The notes beneath the pieces were generated by a model. That model was not told the DNA's origin. It saw only the letters and a list, made by a program, of their open reading frames with translations, and did not search any database. The position numbers were made by a program, and so were the translations under genes. Source: Pseudoalteromonas rubra (GTDB lineage: Bacteria > Pseudomonadota > Gammaproteobacteria > Enterobacterales > Alteromonadaceae). From it: a stretch of DNA of 64,000 nucleotides. Positions 18,253 to 27,365 of the stretch are shown here, piece after piece (positions within the stretch are counted from its first letter, which is position 1; every line of letters begins with the position of its first letter). Where the stretch lies: NCBI RefSeq assembly GCF_001482385.1, contig NZ_CP013611.1, positions 62,001 through 126,000 of the forward strand, given 5' to 3'.

Positions 18253-18591
18253 ATATTTTAAGGATGACCTTTTTACCAGTTCGTCTGACGAGCGGCTTGT
18301 ACTGGCTGAGATTCTGCTTATCTTACGTTCAGCTGACGAATCCATGAAACATAGGGAAGTGACAGTCCGTCTAAACAATTACTGTGGCTAGAGCAAAGTG
18401 TTTGTGTATACAGGTGATACTGAAAACTGGTGTCTCCCTGGCTTCTAATAGAGCCGAAACTCGACGAATTGGATTAAGTAAGCAGCCATTCATAAGGTGT
18501 CAGCTAAGCTCTTCCCAGCGAGCACTTACTATCTTAATGTGGCAGTTTTTTATAAAATATGCTTATATAAAAGCAATTCAACAGGCGTATT
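18253..18591 (+). other. Non-coding gap before folP
   Basis: No real gene is seen in these 339 bases; a 71-codon plus-strand frame (18384-18599) overlaps the folP start and has no recognisable content. The last 60 bases are AT-rich (TTTTTTATAAAATATG and TATATAAAAG at about 18545-18575) and are the likely folP promoter area. The gap shows that folP-glmM is transcribed separately from ftsH. Confidence 0.5.
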
Positions 18592-19437
18592 ATGCTTAAG
18601 CTTAAACTTCCTCGTGGTCGTACACTTGACCTTTCTACACCCCAAATAATGGGAATTGTTAATGTAACTCCTGATTCATTCTCAGACGGCGGCAAGTATT
18701 GTCAGGCTGACAGCGCTGTCAAGCACGGTTTAATACTGCTTGAGCAAGGTGCGAGTGTGCTCGATATTGGCGGTGAGTCGACACGCCCTGGTGCGCCTGA
18801 CGTCGCATTAGAACAAGAACTTGAACGTGTTATTCCTGTTATCGAAGGCATTCGAGCTCAGTCAGACTGCATTATTTCAGTCGACACCAGTAAAGCTGAG
18901 GTGATGTCCGCTGCGATTGAAGCTGGTGCGGATATGATCAACGATGTGCGTGCGTTGCAAGAGCCTGGCGCTCTTGACGTGGCTGCACGTTACGACGATG
19001 TTGCGGTGTGTTTGATGCACATGCAGGGGCAGCCGAGAACCATGCAGCTCAACCCCAGCTATGAGGAACTTTTTAAGGATATTAGCGCTTTTTTTCAGTC
19101 ACGTATGACTTGCTGTGTAGAGGCAGGCATAACGCCTGATCGCCTCATTCTAGATCCAGGCTTTGGTTTTGGCAAAACACTGGAACATAACTTTTCATTG
19201 TTAGGACACTTATCTTACTTTGCCGAACTGCAACGTCCTATTCTTGCCGGGTTATCCCGCAAATCTATGTTTGGCAAATTACTTAATCGGGATACAGATG
19301 AGCGCTTGGCTGCAAGCCTGAGTGGGGCATTATTATGTGCCCAACAGGGGGCGCAGATTATACGTGTTCATGATGTTAAAGAAACCAATGATGTGCTGCG
19401 GGTTTGGCACGCAGCAACCCATGGAGTAAATAAATGA
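18592..19437 (+). CDS. folP: Dihydropteroate synthase
   Basis: The 281-residue TIM-barrel enzyme joins p-aminobenzoate to dihydropterin pyrophosphate in folate synthesis and is the target of sulfonamides. Signature [14 protein letters not shown] lies near residues 19-32 and the second signature (GGESTRPGA) near 61-69; SRKSMFG is near 222. The stop overlaps the glmM start in an ATGA, so the two are coupled. ACAGG serves as a modest ribosome site. Confidence 0.98.
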   Translation: MLKLKLPRGRTLDLSTPQIMGIVNVTPDSFSDGGKYCQADSAVKHGLILLEQGASVLDIGGESTRPGAPDVALEQELERVIPVIEGIRAQSDCIISVDTSKAEVMSAAIEAGADMINDVRALQEPGALDVAARYDDVAVCLMHMQGQPRTMQLNPSYEELFKDISAFFQSRMTCCVEAGITPDRLILDPGFGFGKTLEHNFSLLGHLSYFAELQRPILAGLSRKSMFGKLLNRDTDERLAASLSGALLCAQQGAQIIRVHDVKETNDVLRVWHAATHGVNK

Positions 19438-20774
19438 CGACAAGAAAATATTTTGGTACCGACGGTGTACGTGGAATGGTTGGGGAGTTTCCAATCACAC
19501 CTGAGTTTGCACTTAAACTGGGCTGGGCAGCAGGTAAAGTGCTGTCTAAATCTGGCACCAAGAAAGTAATCATAGGTAAAGATACGCGTATTTCAGGCTA
19601 TCTACTGGAAACGTCTCTAGAGGCGGGGCTTATTGCCGCTGGCATTAATGTGGTATTGCTTGGGCCAATGCCAACACCTGCCGTTGCCTACTTGACGCAA
19701 ACATTCCGCGCTGAAGCGGGCATTGTGATCAGTGCCTCGCATAACCCATATCATGATAATGGAATTAAATTTTTCGGTGGTGATGGTAAAAAGCTGCCGG
19801 ATCAAGTTGAGCTAGAAATCGAAGCCATGCTTGACGAACCCATGACCTGTGTGGCTTCAGATAAGCTGGGTAAGGCACGACGTCTGGAAAACGCAGACGG
19901 TCGTTATATTGAGTTCTGTAAGGGACAATTCCCAAATGAACTCTCACTCGAGGGCCTTAAAATCGTTTTGGATTGCGCTAATGGTGCAACGTACCACATT
20001 GCGCCGGCAGTCATGCGTGAGTTAGGTGCAGAAGTGATCTGCACGGCATGTGAGCCAAATGGGGTTAATATCAATGAAAAGTGCGGTGCAACGCACGTTG
20101 ATGCTCTAAAACGCCATGTACTTGAGCACCAGGCCGATGTGGGGATCGCCTATGATGGTGATGGCGATCGCGTCATGATGGTGGACCACAACGGTCGTGT
20201 GTTTGATGGGGATGACATTGTATATATCATCGCGGCACAAGCTCAGCGCAGTGGACAGCTAAAAGGTGGTGTCGTCGGCACTGTGATGTCTAACATGGGT
20301 TTGGAAAATGCGCTGAAAGAGAAAGACATTCCGTTTGAGCGCAGTAAAGTGGGCGACCGTTATGTGTTGAGTAAACTTCAGGAGCATGGCTGGACAATTG
20401 GCGGTGAAAGTTCGGGCCACGTCTTGAACCTTGAACTTATCCCGACTGGCGATGGTATTGTGTCAAGTTTGCAGGTACTTGCTGCTATGGTTGCTCAAAA
20501 CCAGACGCTCAAAGATTTAGGCGCTGGATTTGTCAAATATCCGATGAAAATGATTAATGTGCGTTATGCCAAAGGCACAGATCCCGTATCAGCGGATGAG
20601 GTTCAACAAGCGGTGAGGGACGTTGAGTCCGAGTTGGGTGAAAAAGGCCGGGTCCTGTTAAGAAAGTCAGGTACCGAGCCCGTTGTTCGCGTTATGGTTG
20701 AAGCCGAACAGGAAAAGCAAGTTATTGACTTTGCCACCAAAATTGCTCAAGTCGTTGAATCTGTGAGCAACTAA
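19434..20774 (+). CDS. glmM: Phosphoglucosamine mutase
   Basis: The 446-residue enzyme converts glucosamine 6-phosphate to glucosamine 1-phosphate for UDP-GlcNAc, hence peptidoglycan and LPS. The phospho-serine is Ser102 in ISASHNP, the metal loop is DGDGDRV near 241-247, the sugar loop GGESSGH near 323-329 and the C-terminal phosphate site [14 protein letters not shown] near 410. It overlaps folP by 4 bases. An inverted repeat GGGTGAG/CTCACCC (20806-20812, 20825-20831) lies between it and tpiA. Confidence 0.98.
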   Translation: MTTRKYFGTDGVRGMVGEFPITPEFALKLGWAAGKVLSKSGTKKVIIGKDTRISGYLLETSLEAGLIAAGINVVLLGPMPTPAVAYLTQTFRAEAGIVISASHNPYHDNGIKFFGGDGKKLPDQVELEIEAMLDEPMTCVASDKLGKARRLENADGRYIEFCKGQFPNELSLEGLKIVLDCANGATYHIAPAVMRELGAEVICTACEPNGVNINEKCGATHVDALKRHVLEHQADVGIAYDGDGDRVMMVDHNGRVFDGDDIVYIIAAQAQRSGQLKGGVVGTVMSNMGLENALKEKDIPFERSKVGDRYVLSKLQEHGWTIGGESSGHVLNLELIPTGDGIVSSLQVLAAMVAQNQTLKDLGAGFVKYPMKMINVRYAKGTDPVSADEVQQAVRDVESELGEKGRVLLRKSGTEPVVRVMVEAEQEKQVIDFATKIAQVVESVSN

Positions 20775-20853
20775 ACCAAAATCCACAATTTTTTCTTGTA
20801 ACTTAGGGTGAGTGACGTTAGTATCTCACCCGCTTTCTGATGCGGAGTAATAC

Positions 20854-21597
20854 ATGGGACAGAGAAAGCCAATCGTCGCAGGCAACTGGAAAATGAACGG
20901 CTCTTTAGAGCTGATAAAAGAAATTGCAGCGGTGAGTGCTCAAATTGAAGAGCAGCAGTGTGAGGTATTAGTTTTTCCTCCTGCGGTGTTACTGTCTGAG
21001 GCAATATCAGCTGGTTTAAAATGTGGCACACAGACTGTGTCAGAATTTGACGCTGGTGCCTACACAGGTGAAGTACAAGCCTCTTTAGTGAAATCCCTTG
21101 GTGCACATTACACCTTAGTAGGACACTCTGAAAGACGTAGTATTTACGGTGAGTCCAACGAGGATGTCGCAAATAAATTTGCTCAAGCGCAGCAAAGTGG
21201 ATTGACGCCTATTCTGTGTATTGGTGAAACCCAAGAGCAAAGAACAGATGGCAAGACAGAAGAAGTTGTTAAACAACAGCTTGAATCTGTCATTGAAAAA
21301 TTAGGCGTAGCATCACTGGCAAATTCTGTGATAGCATACGAGCCTGTTTGGGCCATAGGTACCGGTTTAACAGCCACACCAGAACAAGCCCAGGCAACGC
21401 ATAAGTATATTCGCGACTTGTTACGTAGTTATGATGGACAGGTTGCAGATGCACTACGCATACTATATGGCGGTAGTGTTAATGAAAGTAATAGTGAATT
21501 ATTGTTCGCACAAGCAGATATTGACGGTGGCCTGATAGGCGGAGCGAGTCTCAAACCTGAAAGCTTTAGCGCTATCTGTGAAAGTGCAAAGGGATAA
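20854..21597 (+). CDS. tpiA: Triosephosphate isomerase
   Basis: The 247-residue TIM-barrel enzyme interconverts glyceraldehyde 3-phosphate and dihydroxyacetone phosphate. Substrate-binding Asn-Lys is in GNWKMNG (residues 10-16), the catalytic His in GHSERR near 95, and the catalytic Glu in YEPVWAIGTG near 167; the phosphate loop GGSV is near 209. It is followed by secG after only 4 bases, the same order as in many gammaproteobacteria of this group. Confidence 0.98.
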   Translation: MGQRKPIVAGNWKMNGSLELIKEIAAVSAQIEEQQCEVLVFPPAVLLSEAISAGLKCGTQTVSEFDAGAYTGEVQASLVKSLGAHYTLVGHSERRSIYGESNEDVANKFAQAQQSGLTPILCIGETQEQRTDGKTEEVVKQQLESVIEKLGVASLANSVIAYEPVWAIGTGLTATPEQAQATHKYIRDLLRSYDGQVADALRILYGGSVNESNSELLFAQADIDGGLIGGASLKPESFSAICESAKG

Positions 21598-21601
21598 GTA
21601 A

Positions 21602-21949
21602 ATGTACGAGATTCTTTTGGTTATATATTTGGTCGTCTCGCTGGCTTTGATCGGCATGATCTTAATTCAGCAAGGCAAAGGCGCCGACATGGGGTCATCC
21701 TTTGGTGCAGGCGCTTCTGCAACCGTGTTTGGTTCATCAGGTGCTGGCAACTTTATGACCAAAACGACGACAATTCTTGCGACGGTATTTTTCGTCCTGA
21801 GCATTGTATTAGGTAGCTTGACAGCCAGCCAAATTAAGCAGGCTGATCAGTGGGAAAATCTGGAGGCACCTGCTTCTACAGTAGTACCAGCTAGTCAAGA
21901 TGTACCAGCGTCAGAAGAGTCTCAAAACAACTCAGACGTCCCAAACTAA
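21602..21949 (+). CDS. secG: Preprotein translocase subunit SecG
   Basis: This 115-residue membrane protein is the small accessory subunit of SecYEG. Two helices (about residues 2-22 and 52-72) flank the conserved cytosolic loop GKGADMGSSFG...GASATVFGSSG. The C-terminal tail is low-complexity, rich in S, A, P and E. tRNA-Leu begins 11 bases after the stop, so the tRNAs probably come from the same transcript, the same secG-leuU linkage found in E. coli. Confidence 0.97.
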   Translation: MYEILLVIYLVVSLALIGMILIQQGKGADMGSSFGAGASATVFGSSGAGNFMTKTTTILATVFFVLSIVLGSLTASQIKQADQWENLEAPASTVVPASQDVPASEESQNNSDVPN

Positions 21950-21959
21950 AAACCTCTTA

Positions 21960-22045
21960 GCGAACGTGGTGGAATTGGTAGACACGCCATCTTGAGGGGG
22001 TGGTGAGCATAGCTCGTGGGGGTTCAAGTCCCCCCGTTCGCACCA
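21960..22045 (+). tRNA. tRNA-Leu (anticodon GAG)
   Basis: 86 bases with CCA encoded. Acceptor GCGAACG pairs with CGTTCGC; the anticodon stem CCATC/GGTGG encloses loop TTGAGGG, giving GAG; a variable arm and the GGTTCAAGTCC T arm follow, as in class II tRNA. It lies directly after secG. Confidence 0.97.
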
Positions 22046-22127
22046 ATCTCAGAGCCGGCAATGCACTGGCTCTCTCATATAACATGAGTTAAGTCGTACT
22101 TTAAACGACAATGCATTACACCGAATT

Positions 22128-22213
22128 GCGAATGTGGTGGAATTGGTAGACACGCCATCTTGAGGGGGTGGTGAGCATAGCTCGTGGGGGTTCAAGTCCC
22201 CCCATTCGCACCA
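22128..22213 (+). tRNA. tRNA-Leu (anticodon GAG), second copy
   Basis: Identical to the copy at 21960 except for the sixth base pair of the acceptor stem, which is T-A instead of C-G (GCGAATG/CATTCGC). The compensating pair change keeps the stem intact, so both copies should be functional. Confidence 0.97.
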
Positions 22214-22315
22214 ATCGGTTATCTAGAGTCCTTTCTTACTCCTAAAAATTCCCGAATTTAAACTACTTATGTGCGTTACCCCGCTTACATAGGTTACAAT
22301 AAAAGAAATTAGTTT

Positions 22316-24307
22316 GTGTTTCTTTTTATGCATTTTCCTGCTCATTTTATTTCCAAAGTATTCCATGGCGTTAGAGCAATCAACGTATGCCCGCAAGGGA
22401 TAAGAGTACTAAAGGCGGACGGTGAAAAGCTGATCGCCTGGACACAGCAACATCAGCCTCCCGTCATTTCGCTGGATTGGTTGGGTGCACGCCTTGTGTG
22501 TCATGAGCAGGACAGAGTGATGACTATTCGGGTCAAATATCACCCCGCTCCTCAAATGAAAACTCAGCTCGAAACCTTCTGGTTAAACACTCATAAAGCG
22601 CGCCTGATCTCCTCAGTAACGGCTTTGGAGCAGCTATTGCAACACAGGTATCTGTCTGTGCGTTATTGGGCTACAACTCGTTCTGTCATAACCGAGCTGG
22701 CAAAGTACTGGAGTGGCTGGCAAAGTGAGCCTGACATGGATGAGGAACTTGTCCAGGCTCAATATACGGTGACTGAAATGCATGGCTGGCATGAGGAAGA
22801 CCTGGCTCAATTCAGAGAAGCCTTTATTCAGGCCCAGTTACGTCGTTATGAGGGGTTTTTTGATACGGTGTGTGAGCACCCGTTGACTCAGGCACAACGT
22901 CGAGCGTGTGTGGTACAGGATGAGCGTCAGCTATTGCTTGCAGGGGCGGGAACCGGAAAAACCAGTGTTATGGTGGCCAAAGCAGCTTATCTGCTTCATT
23001 CACAACAAGCTCAGGCTGAGCAAATACTGATGCTTGCATACGGAAAGGAAGCGGCTGTTGAGATGCAGCAACGGTTGGCCCAAAGTAAGGTCACGGTGGA
23101 GTGCGCAACATTTCATAGCCTTGGGCTGGAAATCATTGCTCAGGTCGAAGGTAATAAACCGACTTTGTCTGCATTGTGTCAGAGTGACGCTGCCAGGGAG
23201 CAGTTTATTGCTGAGACCCTGGCGTCTTTATGTCAGGAGGCTCAGTATCAGCGTGACTTAATGGCGTTGCTGAAAAGCCAGTTTTCTGCAACTGACAGCA
23301 GCCAAAAGCTTGATCTAAAATCCCGTGCCGCAACCAAACTGATCCGTCAATTTTCAGAGGCGCTGAGCTTCTACAAACAGGCCTTATTTTTGGGTAAGAC
23401 ACAATCACTGAGTCACGAATTTGCGCTCTGGACGAGTTGTTTCCGGGCTGTGCTTACCGACTATCAGTTTTATTTACAAAAAGAGCAATGTATCGACTTT
23501 GATGACATGATCACGCGAGCCATCGAGTATGTGCGTAGTGGCAAGTTTCACAGTCCCTGGCATTACATTCTGGTTGATGAATTTCAGGATATTTCTCCGC
23601 TTCGGGCTGAGTTGCTCAAAGCGCTGTTGGCACGCAACAGTAAGAGCGATTTGTTTGCCGTCGGAGACGACTGGCAGGCGATATATCGTTTTAGTGGCGG
23701 GGATATTTCCATGACGACTCACTTTTCGGAGCACTTTGGTGAGGCAACGATCCAGCAGCTTGATATGACATTTCGTTATCCGCAACAACTGCTGGATATT
23801 GCCAGCGAATTTGTGTGTCAGAATCCGGCTCAATTGATTAAGCGGGTTAACTCGAGCCAAGTGGCCAGTTGCCCTGTGCTGATTGCGCGCCCTGAGGAAG
23901 AAGATGCGCTAAGTAAGGCAATCGATGGGTTTATGAGCTTGACGGCAGAGCCTTGCTCAGTCTTATTATTGGCACGCAACCACAAATTTTTACCATCCGC
24001 AGAAGTTTTGGCCAAACTTTCTCAACGATTTCCTCGTGCGCGTATAACGGCGCTGACTTTTCACGGTGCTAAAGGAAAAGAAGCTGATTTTAGCATTTTA
24101 TTGGGTTTACATAGTAACGGCGTGCCCGCCAGGCAGCAAAGTGCGGCCATCATAGAGGCATTGTTACCATCGCGGGAGTCGTATCCAGATGCAGAGGAGC
24201 GCCGATTGTTCTATGTTGCACTTACCCGTGCCCGACGACAAGTCTGTTTGCTGGTGCCTGATGATCCCAGCCCGTTTATTGACGAAACACTGGCATTAGT
24301 GAACTGA
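22316..24307 (+). CDS. helD: DNA helicase IV (UvrD/Rep-like superfamily 1)
   Basis: The 663-residue protein matches E. coli HelD (684) along its length. A unique N-terminal region of about 200 residues precedes Walker A (AGAGTGKTS, near 209-217), motif II DEFQDI near 423, motif III VGDDWQAIYRFSG near 449, and the C-terminal VALTRAR motif VI near 640. It unwinds DNA 3'-5' in ATP-dependent fashion and acts in recombination/repair. GTG 22316 gives 663 residues; ATG 22328 is an equally good start, as neither has a clear ribosome site. It is monocistronic. Confidence 0.95.
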   Translation: MFLFMHFPAHFISKVFHGVRAINVCPQGIRVLKADGEKLIAWTQQHQPPVISLDWLGARLVCHEQDRVMTIRVKYHPAPQMKTQLETFWLNTHKARLISSVTALEQLLQHRYLSVRYWATTRSVITELAKYWSGWQSEPDMDEELVQAQYTVTEMHGWHEEDLAQFREAFIQAQLRRYEGFFDTVCEHPLTQAQRRACVVQDERQLLLAGAGTGKTSVMVAKAAYLLHSQQAQAEQILMLAYGKEAAVEMQQRLAQSKVTVECATFHSLGLEIIAQVEGNKPTLSALCQSDAAREQFIAETLASLCQEAQYQRDLMALLKSQFSATDSSQKLDLKSRAATKLIRQFSEALSFYKQALFLGKTQSLSHEFALWTSCFRAVLTDYQFYLQKEQCIDFDDMITRAIEYVRSGKFHSPWHYILVDEFQDISPLRAELLKALLARNSKSDLFAVGDDWQAIYRFSGGDISMTTHFSEHFGEATIQQLDMTFRYPQQLLDIASEFVCQNPAQLIKRVNSSQVASCPVLIARPEEEDALSKAIDGFMSLTAEPCSVLLLARNHKFLPSAEVLAKLSQRFPRARITALTFHGAKGKEADFSILLGLHSNGVPARQQSAAIIEALLPSRESYPDAEERRLFYVALTRARRQVCLLVPDDPSPFIDETLALVN

Positions 24308-24419
24308 CCCCTTAACTGGTAATTCTCTTATCCTGACGACAAATAAATTTTGTTGTACTTTAGGGTCATTGCTTTTCATAATCCGCGCTTTGAATTTCAA
24401 GCGAGCAAAGAGCACCTCA

Positions 24420-25397
24420 ATGCGTGGATGGATTATATACAAAGACTCGGCAAACCTTTTAAAGCCAGAAACATACGAAATTAAACGCCTACTGGAAGTT
24501 GCCCAGGAGGAAAACATAGATCTGCAGGTGTTTTCTCCTGATCAGTTCGACTTGCTGGTATCCCGTGAAGACGACCAGAGTGTTTTGATCGATGGCGAAC
24601 CGGTATCGCTGCCCGATTTTGTGTTACCACGTATGGGCGCCGGAACAACCTATTTTGCGTTGGCGATTATTCGTCACCTCGAACGGCTTGGTGTACACTG
24701 TTTTAACAGCTCAGAAGCGACTGAAACGGTGAAGGATAAGCTGTTTGCACAGCAGATCCTGGCACAGCAAAACTTGCCGACGCCAAAAACCATGCTGGTG
24801 AAGTTTCCGGTTAATATTGATCTGGTTGAAAAGCAGATTGGATTCCCCGTAGTAGTAAAAACGCTGTCCGGTTCTCAGGGCAGTGGGGTCTTTTTATCAA
24901 AAACACGCAGTGAGTTTGACGACTTGATGCAATTGATTGAAGCGACTAGTCCGAAAGCAAACATTATTCTGCAAAAGTTTATTAAGTCGAGTCATGGTAG
25001 AGACTTACGTGTATTGACGATTGGTGGACGTGTGGTTGCCTGTATGGAACGAAACTCGGGCGGTGCGAATTTTAAAGCCAATGTGAGTGCGGGCGCAAAG
25101 GGCCTGTCACATCCGATCACCCCCGAAATTGAATGGCTGGCAACGCAAACGGCGAATATTCTTAATCTGGATATGGCAGGGATTGACCTGTTATTTGATG
25201 AAGAGCATTTTAAGATCTGTGAAGCCAATTCGAGCCCGGGTTTTGAAGGCTTAGAAGCTGCGGTTGATGTTGATGTGGCCCGGGAGATCCTGCACTTTAT
25301 CCGGATCCGTTTGGGGATTTTCGACAAGAAAAAGCCTAAAGCTTCTGAAGCCAAAAAGCCGGTTGCTAAGCTACAGTCTACGCCAACCAGCGCTTAA
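24420..25397 (+). CDS. RimK-family ATP-grasp ligase
   Basis: An ATG at 24420 is chosen because the family begins near MRGWIIYK; a longer frame from 24369 adds 17 atypical residues. The 325-residue protein has the ATP-grasp core: a pre-ATP-grasp region, Lys in FPVVVKTLSGSQGSGV near residues 140-155, the GRDLRVLTIGG loop near 195-205, and the C-terminal metal site (FKICEANSSPGFEG near 265-280). RimK adds glutamates to ribosomal protein S6; related enzymes make other amide or peptide bonds, so the substrate is not certain. The tail (about 300-325) is lysine/alanine-rich. It is a single gene. Confidence 0.87.
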   Translation: MRGWIIYKDSANLLKPETYEIKRLLEVAQEENIDLQVFSPDQFDLLVSREDDQSVLIDGEPVSLPDFVLPRMGAGTTYFALAIIRHLERLGVHCFNSSEATETVKDKLFAQQILAQQNLPTPKTMLVKFPVNIDLVEKQIGFPVVVKTLSGSQGSGVFLSKTRSEFDDLMQLIEATSPKANIILQKFIKSSHGRDLRVLTIGGRVVACMERNSGGANFKANVSAGAKGLSHPITPEIEWLATQTANILNLDMAGIDLLFDEEHFKICEANSSPGFEGLEAAVDVDVAREILHFIRIRLGIFDKKKPKASEAKKPVAKLQSTPTSA

Positions 25398-25450
25398 CTT
25401 TCGGAACGGTTTAGAGCCCAAGTGATACCAGCTGCCATTGCTGGCTGGTA

Positions 25451-25681
25451 TCATAGTTTATTGATTTCTTTAGCAACCTGGTAGCCATCATCGGTGATGA
25501 TCTGCTCAAGTGTTGCTACACGTGCTTTGAGTTGCTGAATCTCATCTTGCATGGCCTGTTTTTCTGCTTGGTTCATTCCGTCGAGCTTTTTCATTTCCAG
25601 CCGCTTAGTAAAGATATCTCGGATAACACCGAAACTGACTGCCACTAAAACAATTAGAAAAACCATGGTTGTACCGGACAT
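25451..25681 (-). CDS. Small membrane protein with coiled coil, PspB-like
   Basis: ATG 25681 is preferred over the GTG further up (25702), since AAGGA lies 9 bases before it. The 76-residue product has one N-terminal helix (about residues 5-22), then a charged amphipathic/coiled-coil segment ending in RVATLEQIITDDGYQ, which closely matches the end of phage-shock protein B. PspB is a membrane partner of PspC/PspA in envelope stress. No pspA, pspC or pspF is nearby, so this is a standalone PspB-like gene, and the role is inferred. Confidence 0.7.
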   Translation of the reverse strand: MSGTTMVFLIVLVAVSFGVIRDIFTKRLEMKKLDGMNQAEKQAMQDEIQQLKARVATLEQIITDDGYQVAKEINKL

Positions 25682-25812
25682 ACTTGTGATTCCTTTTTTC
25701 ACTTTGATAGTCCTAGCGTAGCAAATTATCGAACAGAGGTCTTGAGCGGTTCTGTTTCAAGATGTGATTTAGTCAGTGGGCGTAGTATTTCCCACTGAGC
25801 AAAAGAGAGGCC

Positions 25813-26469
25813 CTATTCGTAAGACAGGGGGTCACTGGCCTGGTTTAATGTAAAAGCTTCCAGACGCTCCTGACAGGCACCACACTTACCACAGGCCTTC
25901 TCTCGACCATTGTAGCAGGTCCAGGTTTTACTGTAGTCGAGCCCCATTTTCAGGCCGTCTGTGAGGATCTCAATTTTGCTGCTGTTCAGGTAAGGGCAAA
26001 CAATTTCTATTTCTTCATAGTTTGCGATGCGGCAGACGTCGTCCATTTTCTTTACAAACTCAGGGCGACAATCCGGATATATTGCATGATCGCCTGAATG
26101 GGCACCGTAAAAGACTTTACTGGCCTTGAGCGAAACCGCATAGCCAACCGCCAGAGACAGCAAGATCATGTTGCGGTTTGGTACCACAGTGCTCTTCATG
26201 CTTTCTTCTTCGTAATGGCCTTCTGGTACTTCAATGTCATCAGTCAGTGATGAACCACCGATCAGCTGGTTAATTGCGGAAATGTCCACGATTTTATGAG
26301 CCACACCGAGTTCGTCGCAGGCTTGACGGGCAACTTCGAGCTCTTTTACATGGCGCTGGCCATAATTAAAAGACAGCGCATAGACCTCATAGCCTGATTT
26401 AAGTGCCTTGTTCAGGACTGTATATGAATCCATGCCACCGGAATAAATAACAACGACTTTTTCGCTCAT
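25813..26469 (-). CDS. queC: 7-cyano-7-deazaguanine synthase
   Basis: ATG 26469 is chosen because it has GAGG seven bases before it; a longer frame to 26508 adds 13 residues without support. The 218-residue ATP-dependent enzyme makes preQ0 from CDG for queuosine. It shows the PP-loop SGGMDS (about 9-14) and a C-terminal four-cysteine zinc site ([17 protein letters not shown] near 186-202). It is divergent from queE, an enzyme of the same pathway, with a 230-base gap. Confidence 0.97.
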   Translation of the reverse strand: MSEKVVVIYSGGMDSYTVLNKALKSGYEVYALSFNYGQRHVKELEVARQACDELGVAHKIVDISAINQLIGGSSLTDDIEVPEGHYEEESMKSTVVPNRNMILLSLAVGYAVSLKASKVFYGAHSGDHAIYPDCRPEFVKKMDDVCRIANYEEIEIVCPYLNSSKIEILTDGLKMGLDYSKTWTCYNGREKACGKCGACQERLEAFTLNQASDPLSYE

Positions 26470-26699
26470 AGGTTTGCCTCGTTTGTGTGCTCGAATACTC
26501 ACTGACATTGCTCGCGATTTTAATAGAGGTTTATGTCAGGGCGCGATATACTACACGGCCGCTGAAAAAATGACAATCCGACGGGTCAGATAATGCCTGT
26601 TTTTCAGCGTTATGGCTTTTGCCAGGGTAAAATGTAAACGTTATTTAGTCGTCATGTGTCCGGTTTGAATCCGGGGTGTAAAGTGAGTTCGGAGCTGTT

Positions 26700-27365
26700 T
26701 TGTACAAGATAAATGAAGTGTTTGAAACCATCCAGGGTGAAGCCAGCCACACTGGTGTGCCTTCCATTTTTGTGCGCTTACAGGGGTGCCCTGTAGGCTG
26801 CGCTTGGTGTGATACCAAGCAGACCTGGGAGGTTGACCCCGTATATCTTGTAAGCTTGGACCAAACGGTAGAGAAAAAAGCGGATTCAGATTTTTGGGCC
26901 AATGCCACTCCTGAGCAACTACTGGCCTTGTTTGAAGCGCGTGGCTATACCGCAAAGCATGTGGTGATCACCGGGGGCGAGCCTTGTATGTATGATCTCA
27001 ACCCGTTATGCGACAAGCTTCATGCTGAGGGGTATCAAACTCAGGTAGAAACTAGCGGTACTTTTGAAATTCTGGTGCCAGCGCAAACCTGGGTCACGGT
27101 ATCTCCTAAAATCAATATGCGCGGCGGTTACAAAGTCCTGACAAGTGCGATGCAAAGAGCGGATGAGATTAAGCACCCGGTCGCAATGGAGAAGCATGTA
27201 GAAGAGCTGGAAGCCTTGTTCGAAGAGACCGGGGTTCAGCCTAAGCTGGTATATCTGCAACCTATCAGTCAAAAAGCGAAAGCGACTAAGCTGGCCATTG
27301 ATACCTGCAAGCAGAAAAACTGGCGCTTGTCTGTGCAGGTCCATAAATACATTGGCATCAGTTAA
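26700..27365 (+). CDS. queE: 7-carboxy-7-deazaguanine synthase (radical SAM)
   Basis: The start is a TTG at 26700 with GGAG six bases before; it yields the family-typical MYKINEVFETIQGE N-terminus, so the unusual start is supported. The 221-residue protein carries the cluster motif CPVGCAWC (CxxxCxxC) near residues 30-37 and GGEPCMY near 92-98. It turns 6-carboxytetrahydropterin into CDG, the step before QueC. Stop codons of queE and the convergent AraC-type gene overlap in TTAA. Confidence 0.96.
   Translation: MYKINEVFETIQGEASHTGVPSIFVRLQGCPVGCAWCDTKQTWEVDPVYLVSLDQTVEKKADSDFWANATPEQLLALFEARGYTAKHVVITGGEPCMYDLNPLCDKLHAEGYQTQVETSGTFEILVPAQTWVTVSPKINMRGGYKVLTSAMQRADEIKHPVAMEKHVEELEALFEETGVQPKLVYLQPISQKAKATKLAIDTCKQKNWRLSVQVHKYIGIS

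Noticed and set aside
22316..24307. Treating the UvrD-like gene as part of a plasmid or phage
   Set aside because: It matches chromosomal HelD along its length and is set among core genes.
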